From contig CAITAM010000207.1 in NCBI GenBank assembly GCA_903890265.1, forward strand, positions 1 through 8,030: 8,030 nt of DNA. The letters run 5' to 3'. The notes under the pieces are model-generated. The model was not told where the DNA came from. It was given only the letters and a program-made list of their open reading frames with translations, and ran no database searches. This stretch comes from an uncultured Pseudomonadota bacterium (GTDB taxonomy: Bacteria > Pseudomonadota > Gammaproteobacteria > Steroidobacterales > Steroidobacteraceae). Every line of letters starts with the position of its first letter. Within the stretch, counting starts at the first letter, position 1. The translations under genes and the position numbers were made by a program. This document shows positions 5,604-8,030 of this stretch, one piece after another.

Positions 5604-6122
5604 ATGTCAAAACTGGCTCAAGTTTTTTCCACTCTCGAGATGGTCGTGGCCGTGGCGGACAACGGCGTGATCGGCCGGGATCAGGGCCTGCCCTGGCGAC
5701 AGCGCACCGACCTTCGGCGCTTCAAGGCGCTGACCCTTGGTCATGCCGTGCTCATGGGGCGACGGACGTTCGAGAGCCTGGGGCGACCGCTACCCGGCCG
5801 GCGCAACCTCGTGCTGAGCCACCGCGTGCCTGCCGGGGACGCAGCGGTTACCTGGGTGACCTCGCTGGACGAGGCCCGCCGTCAGGGCGGCGAGGGGGAG
5901 AGGCTGTTCGTGATTGGCGGCTCCGCCGTGTACGCGCTGGCGCTTGCCGAAGCGACCGTGCTGCACCTGACCGAAGTGCACGCAAGCCCCGCGGGAGACG
6001 TCAGCTTCCCGCCGTGGAACCGTGCTGACTGGATCGAGGTCGGACGCGAGGATCATCCGGCCGATCCCGAGAACGACCACCCCTACAGCTTCGTCACCCT
6101 GACCCGCCGGCAAGCGCCGTAA
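5604..6122 (+). CDS. folA: Dihydrofolate reductase
   Basis: NADPH-dependent reduction of dihydrofolate to tetrahydrofolate, the recycling partner of ThyA. The product is 172 residues from ATG 5604. Motifs are VVAVADNGVIG (14-24), LPW (29-31), the catalytic acid D36 in TDLRRFK (E. coli D27), GRRTFESLGRPLPGRRN (52-68) for NADPH binding, VIGGSAVY (103-110) and the C-terminal HPYSFVTLTR. The chosen start has GGGA five bases upstream and adds nine residues relative to E. coli FolA. The alternative ATG 5640 has no ribosome site and would cut three residues from the first beta strand, so 5604 is preferred though not certain. The 3' end overlaps convergent kmo by 29 bp. Trimethoprim sensitivity cannot be judged from this reading. 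Confidence 0.93.
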   Translation: MSKLAQVFSTLEMVVAVADNGVIGRDQGLPWRQRTDLRRFKALTLGHAVLMGRRTFESLGRPLPGRRNLVLSHRVPAGDAAVTWVTSLDEARRQGGEGERLFVIGGSAVYALALAEATVLHLTEVHASPAGDVSFPPWNRADWIEVGREDHPADPENDHPYSFVTLTRRQAP

Positions 6123-7464
6123 GGTCGCGCTCGACCGCCCGGGCGACGGCCTCGAAGTCGACGTCGGCCACGCCGGCCCGGCCGGCGAGTGCGTCGGCGA
6201 GTATCCGCGTCTGTACGGCGCCACGCCGCTCGGCCTCCGAGTAGGGAATGCCGGCATGGAAGCTGACCATCGAATAGCGGGGAATGAACCGCGTCGGGTG
6301 CCGGCGCTCGAGTTCGAGTGCGAGCTCCTTCTGCAGCTGGAAGCCGGTATCCCGGACCCGGTCGCGCATCTCCTCGTAATTTTCGATCGCCATGCGGGCA
6401 ATGGCATCGGTATCGATCCGCCGCTCGCGGTCGAAGGCTCGGAACACGTCCGGCCACGGTCTGCCGGTGAACAGCATTTCATCGAGCCGCACGCAATCCT
6501 CGAAAGCGCAGTTCATGCCCTGGCCGTGAAACGGCACGATGGCATGGGCGGCATCCCCCACGAGCAGCGCTGCGCCTCCGTGCTGCCAGTGGCTGACGTG
6601 CAGGGTCGCCATGAGCCCGGGCGCGTGGGCGAAGAACTGCGTGGCGAGGTCGGGTATCAGGGCGAGGGCGTCCGGGAAATCGCGGCGAAAGAATGCCTCG
6701 ACGTCGGCCGGGGTCTGCAGGGCCGCGAAGGAGGGCGACACGCCCTCGCGGGCGAGGAACAGCGTCGCGGTAAAGGTGCCGTCGCTGTTCGGCAGGGCAA
6801 TGAGCATGTATCCGCCACGCGGCCAGATATGCAGGGCCTCCCGTGCCATGCGATGCCGGCCGCCGGCATCGGCCTTGATCGTGAGCTCCCGGTAGGCATG
6901 GTCGAGAAAGTCCTCGCGGGCCGTGGCGAAGCCGCCGGCCACGAGCGCTCGGCGCAGCACCGAGCCCGCGCCGTCGGCGCCGAACAGGGGCGCCGCCTCG
7001 CTGAAGGACCGGGTGCGGGTCTGTCCATCGCTCGATGTAAACGTCAGCGAGCCACCCGCAACGTCGACCGCGGTGCAGCGCTGGTCAAAATGCAGTGTGA
7101 CGCCGGCGGCTTCAGCCCCGTCGAGCAGGATTTCATTCAGGGCCGACCGCGGCACGCTGTAGATACGCTCGTCGGGGTGCTGTCCGTAGGCCAGGAACGT
7201 CTCGCTGCCGTCCGGGTTGTGCAGCAGGCGACCGTGCATCGGCACGAGCCACGGTTCGACGCCGGCGCGGAGTCCAGCCTTGTCGAGCGCGTTCAGGCCG
7301 CGCGCAGCCAGCGCGAGGTTGATGGAGCGGCCGGTCTCCGGCGCCGTCCGGCGCGGATCGGGTCGCCGTTCAAAAACGGCTACCTCGATGCCGCGCCGCG
7401 CCAGCATGGTCGCCAGCAGCGGGCCCGTGCAGCCCGCGCCGAGGACGGTGACGCTACGAACCAT
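6094..7464 (-). CDS. kmo: Kynurenine 3-monooxygenase
   Basis: FAD- and NADPH-dependent hydroxylase turning L-kynurenine into 3-hydroxykynurenine. The protein has 456 residues, normal for bacterial Kmo, and no C-terminal membrane anchor is visible. Seen in order: the FAD fingerprint VLGAGCTG (7-14, GxGxxG), GRSINLALAARGLNAL (45-60), YSVPRSALNEILLD (102-115), FGADGAGSVLR (161-171), the Kmo-typical LHIWPRGGYMLIALPN (211-226), and the second FAD motif GDAAHAIVPFHGQGMN (303-318). The start ATG 7464 lies inside the end of kynU, with GGAG 4 nt upstream, so the two are translationally coupled. Its stop is within the last codons of convergent folA. In bacteria this pair serves either tryptophan breakdown or quinolinate-dependent NAD synthesis. 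Confidence 0.95.
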   Translation of the reverse strand: MVRSVTVLGAGCTGPLLATMLARRGIEVAVFERRPDPRRTAPETGRSINLALAARGLNALDKAGLRAGVEPWLVPMHGRLLHNPDGSETFLAYGQHPDERIYSVPRSALNEILLDGAEAAGVTLHFDQRCTAVDVAGGSLTFTSSDGQTRTRSFSEAAPLFGADGAGSVLRRALVAGGFATAREDFLDHAYRELTIKADAGGRHRMAREALHIWPRGGYMLIALPNSDGTFTATLFLAREGVSPSFAALQTPADVEAFFRRDFPDALALIPDLATQFFAHAPGLMATLHVSHWQHGGAALLVGDAAHAIVPFHGQGMNCAFEDCVRLDEMLFTGRPWPDVFRAFDRERRIDTDAIARMAIENYEEMRDRVRDTGFQLQKELALELERRHPTRFIPRYSMVSFHAGIPYSEAERRGAVQTRILADALAGRAGVADVDFEAVARAVERDLTALAGGSG

Positions 7465-8030
7465 GATGCTCCAGTATCCCGGCCAGCACGTCGACGAAGG
7501 TCCACACGTCGGTGAACGAGTTGTACAGCGGGTGCGGTGCGATGCGGATCACGTCCGGCTCGCGCCAGTCACCGATGACACCCCGTTCCAGCAGCCGGTC
7601 GAAGGCAGTCCGCGCCGCGGCCCGGTCGCCGGCCACGCGCAGCGACAGCTGCGCACCGCGCGCCGAGGGCGCGCGCGGCGTGAGGCACGCGACCCGGTCT
7701 CCGAGCCGGGTGTCGAGCAGCTCGAGCGCGTACGCCGTCAGGGCGAGTGACTTGGTGCGCAGACGCTCCGCACCCGCCTCGCCGTAGAGTTCCAGCGCGG
7801 CGCCGAGCGGCGCCATGGCAAGCACCGGCGGGTTCGACAGCTGCCAGCCCTCGGCGCCCGGCATCGCGACGAAGTCCGGCCCCATGGCGAAACGCGTACC
7901 GCGGTCGTGTCCCCACCACCCGGCCAGTCGCGGCAGGTCCGGGGCCTCGCGGTGTCGCGCGTTGACGTAGGCCCCGGCGAGCGCGCCCGGGCCGCCACAG
8001 AGGTACTTGTAGCTGCACCACACGGCGAAG
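7454..8030 (-). CDS. kynU: Kynureninase, C-terminal part (5' end beyond the right edge)
   Basis: PLP-dependent hydrolase cleaving kynurenine or 3-hydroxykynurenine to (3-hydroxy)anthranilate and alanine. The last 191 residues are visible; the family is about 415-430 long, so a little over half is missing. The visible part opens FAVWCSYKYLCGGPG, where the lysine of SYKYL is the residue that forms the Schiff base with PLP. GWWGHDRGTRFAMG and the substrate-region motif WQLSNPP follow, both strongly typical, and near the C-terminus VIRIAPHPLYNSFTDV. The GTG in the visible part is internal, not a start. It overlaps kmo by 11 nt, and the two act in the same pathway. Confidence 0.95.
   Translation of the reverse strand, partial: FAVWCSYKYLCGGPGALAGAYVNARHREAPDLPRLAGWWGHDRGTRFAMGPDFVAMPGAEGWQLSNPPVLAMAPLGAALELYGEAGAERLRTKSLALTAYALELLDTRLGDRVACLTPRAPSARGAQLSLRVAGDRAAARTAFDRLLERGVIGDWREPDVIRIAPHPLYNSFTDVWTFVDVLAGILEHHGS
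7469..7472 (-). promoter_or_regulatory. Ribosome binding site GGAG of kmo inside the kynU 3' end
   Basis: On the minus strand GGAG precedes the kmo ATG by 4 nt (CATC). It lies within the last kynU codons, so ribosomes ending kynU can reinitiate on kmo. This site fixes the kmo start. Confidence 0.6.

Noticed and set aside
5640..6122. Shorter folA starting at ATG 5640
   Set aside because: It lacks a ribosome site and would trim the first beta strand; ATG 5604 is better supported, though experimental proof is absent.
6256..7515. 419-codon open frame on the plus strand
   Set aside because: It is the mirror of kmo, which has clear FAD and Kmo motifs; the plus-strand product shows no family resemblance.
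1..8030. CRISPR arrays, insertion sequences, tRNA or rRNA genes
   Set aside because: No spaced direct repeats, transposase genes, terminal inverted repeats or tRNA-like folds were seen; the window reads as chromosomal housekeeping DNA.

Overview
The window is GC-rich, almost fully coding bacterial DNA. The gene set fits a gammaproteobacterium, probably near Xanthomonadales or related lineages. The clues are an lgt-thyA pair as in E. coli, a RlmI-type methyltransferase, and kynurenine-pathway genes (kynU, kmo), which some xanthomonads use to make NAD from tryptophan. The taxonomic placement is inference from gene content only.

Layout from left to right. (1) Positions 1-1011, minus strand: the N-terminal half of a YyaL/DUF255-type thioredoxin-domain protein that has lost the second cysteine of its CxxC motif. 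(2) A 99-bp divergent promoter region. (3) Positions 1111-2370, plus: rlmI-like 23S rRNA m5C methyltransferase. (4) A short spacer with a 10-bp hairpin and a TACAAT -10 box placed so close to the next ATG that lgt is probably leaderless. (5) Plus-strand run lgt (2419-3246), thyA (3252-4046), a SET-domain protein lysine methyltransferase with a histone-H1-like tail (4079-4759), and a 2-oxoglutarate/Fe(II) oxygenase resembling bacterial and animal prolyl hydroxylases (4756-5400). (6) A 203-bp intergenic region with a strong hairpin whose T-run lies on the minus strand; it may hold an undescribed minus-strand small RNA. (7) folA, dihydrofolate reductase, plus strand (5604-6122). (8) Tail-to-tail with folA, and overlapping it by 29 bp, a minus-strand kynU-kmo operon (kynU 7454-8030, cut by the window edge; kmo 6094-7464).

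How the genes work together. ThyA turns dUMP to dTMP and releases dihydrofolate, which FolA reduces back to tetrahydrofolate. These two often sit next to each other; here the SET and oxygenase genes lie between them. KynU and Kmo are consecutive kynurenine-pathway enzymes leading to 3-hydroxyanthranilate and then quinolinate/NAD. Lgt performs the first step of lipoprotein maturation, and RlmI modifies 23S rRNA.

The most novel element is the SET/oxygenase pair. A eukaryote-like lysine methyltransferase, complete with post-SET zinc cysteines and a tail of 26 lysines in 74 residues, overlaps by four bases the gene of a PHD2/PPHD-like hydroxylase. This suggests a co-expressed bacterial protein-modification module. 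The candidate small RNA at 5401-5580 is the second item worth following.
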